From positions 43,194,067 through 43,258,066 of the forward strand of contig OX104120.1 of assembly GCA_944474755.1 (NCBI GenBank): a stretch of DNA of 64,000 bases. The letters are read 5' to 3'. Positions 57,301 through 60,300 of the stretch are shown piece by piece. Under the pieces are notes generated by a model. That model was not told the origin of the DNA, ran no database searches, and saw only the letters and a list, made by a program, of their open reading frames with translations. This DNA is from Limnoperna fortunei (Eukaryota > Mollusca > Bivalvia > Mytilida > Modiolidae). Position 1 is the stretch's first letter; each line of letters starts with the position of its first letter. Position numbers and translations under genes: made by a program.

Positions 57301-60300
57301 GTGAGCATATGGATCTTGTTGTGAGTGAGATCCTTTCTTTACAAAATTTTTTGTTTGTATGTGAATTTTTATTGGTTTCGCTCTATACTTACAAAACTAT
57401 TAATGGAGAAAAATCAACATACGGCATTGATGTTATACCACAATCTTGAATTGTACTGAAAAAAAAATTTAAAAAACAGGTTTTGGCAAGCATACAAATT
57501 ACGCAACAGCAATGTGTGTTCGACTCAAAACTTAACTGACAAAGATTGCCTGTTTTCCTCCCGAAGGTTGAGTGCTTTCACCGGATATTCCGTCCTTTTG
57601 TCGCCCCCCCCCCCCCCCCAAACCAAGAAAAAACAAAACTGGACACACACCATGATATGGCGGTAAACAATTGTTGAAAATGGAATAAAATACTTTAAAC
57701 ATGAACACACAATCAAACATTATATTAAAATTTACCAGCACATGTGTTATAATGGAAATATGTACACTTACAGTGATGTTAAACTGGTCAGTTTTGTAAA
57801 GGTATCCTCAGAAATATTGAATGGAGTACAGGATTGAATAGTTCTACAAGAAATATATATACCGTTAATATTGAAAAAAAATGACATGACATGACAGAAG
57901 TAGACTTTATATGTTAACCGCATTGTTTTAATTTTGCTTTATTTCTGGCTTATCCGTTGTTACTGAAAACCGACTTTTAATTAAGAGAATTTATTCTTTA
58001 GCAGTTATATATTTACTGTCTGTTTATTGGGTAAATGTGTTATTGACTTTTTAAAAGTTTTTTCTTTCTTGAAGTCAATAATTCAGTTTGTTTCCAAAAT
58101 CAAAAGACAATGATTGTTTAAGTCTATATACTGAGACGATAATAAATTAATTCTATTAAAAATAAAGGTACATGTATTTAAAAATAGTTTACGAAAAGTT
58201 TTTTACGAGTGGCCTTCCAGTATTTAAATAAAGTAGTGGCTTGCGCATTTAAGTGACCGTGAATATTATTTTCATGCGGTATGTATGTTTTCCTTACTCA
58301 AATAATTTATAAACAATTTCTTTACTACAGACTACGCCTATATTAAATAAAGTACACAACAAGTATTTAGTATTTATGTAGACTGATTTCTTATTCAAGT
58401 CTGATGTCCAAAAAATGAAAATAATATTGAATCCATCAACGCCTGAGGAAGTCAATCTCTAAACACACATTAGAAATTACGTAAGGATACCCATACCTGT
58501 AAATGTATAGTTTGTGATATGTTTCATTTGAATTTGAACTAAGACCTAATTGAGTGTCATTAAGTATTTGAATAAAGTTAATTATTATTTAACTTTGTTA
58601 TGTTGGTGATCACATGTCATAACTAAAATTATACTCACATGCTTGTTGTTGACACGGCAAACGTAATGCTTGTAATTTCTGGAAATGAATACAGTACAAT
58701 CGTTCTGAAAGTATAATAGTGTTTTCTTAATTAGTTTAATTATTATTCGCAGCATTTAGCAGACGCGACGCGTTTTCAGTCTTGGATGCCGGAAAGGATG
58801 ATACTGTTAAAAATAACCTAAATTTAATGGGTAGTGCATTATGATTATGGAAATGTCGTTTTCTTCAACAACCCAGATCACTTGTGTGATCAAACAAAGC
58901 TGCAATATGTTTTAAATACGAAAACAATTATGTATGACTTCAAAAGATCTTTGTCCAGAAATTGGAGAAAAGCTATTGGACATGCATTCTCAGGACTAGA
59001 ACTAAATTCGAGACCATGACTTGGGAGAGTGCCACAGTCTCTCCGAAAAAATGTATGATTTCGAAAGTTTAGTGTACAGAGTAGTACGAAAAACATCTCC
59101 TTTCAGATGCGTTTTAGACTGCTGCGTTCCACGCAAAGTCCCATCCAGGTTTGTTATAGTAAGGTAGACGAGGCTGAACGCTTGTTTTAGTTTAAAAATA
59201 TTATGCACGTTCGGACCTCCTGACACCAAATCTTTATCTAGATGATTAATATAAATTTTCAACATCCTTCTGCATCAAGGATTTTGACTTGGGAGGATGC
59301 ATTCTCGGACAGTTTAATAAATTTTGCACCTAGTACTTAGATATGTGAATGAACCATGGTGACTTGCCAATCTAATTAGAGAATTCTATGTTACAGAGGT
59401 CTCTGATTTCTTCAGTATGAATGTGCCTGGATTGCTATAACAAGATAGATAAGAGATTGGTTTGAAGATGGAGATAGATCTTATTTCGCTTTAATGGTGT
59501 TTAACGCCAATTTAAGCAATTTTTCATCTATATCGCGGCGTCCTGTTTTTATTGGGAAAATTTATATTGAGGAGTACCCGCAGAAATTCTCGATTTCGGT
59601 ACCTTGTCAATTAAGGTAGGAGTCGAACACACCCTGTCTGCAGTGAGTTTCGAACCCGCAATCTCAGTGTTGAAATGCACGCGATGTATAATAGATGACT
59701 TACTACAGTAACCACTCTGCCATAGAGGTCCACGAGGAAAACTAAAACTGATCTTGGCAACACTAGAGCCTGACCTCGGGCAATGTGTGCGTGACTTCAA
59801 CATTCAATAACGAAAATTGCAATTTTTTTTCGGAAGAATGTGTGAGGTTCTCACGGGGTAATCTGGTTTCCTCCCTATAAAAACTATGCGACATGATACA
59901 GTTGACAAATTTATTAAAGTGGCATTAAACTTTAAACAAACAATTTCTAGTATTAAACTAAATACTTCTGAAAATTCTGAAACCATTATAGTAATTACTG
60001 TATACTTAGGGGCGGGGGGGGGGGGCTTGAGGGGGTCCATGAACAGGTTAACAATTTTTTTTTATTTTTCCCAAAACAGATTACAGTAAATTTAAATTAA
60101 TGACAACAGATAACAACAATTTATATGAAGAAAAAAAATTAAAAAACAGATAACAGCAGAATGTCATCGAAGGGCACTACTATTTATTAACAGTAAACAG
60201 GGTTTTTATTTTCAGAAAACAGATAACAGCTAATGGTTGAAAAACAGTTAACAGTTGCTTTATTTAAAAAAAAACAGTTAACACACCTGAAAAAATGCCC

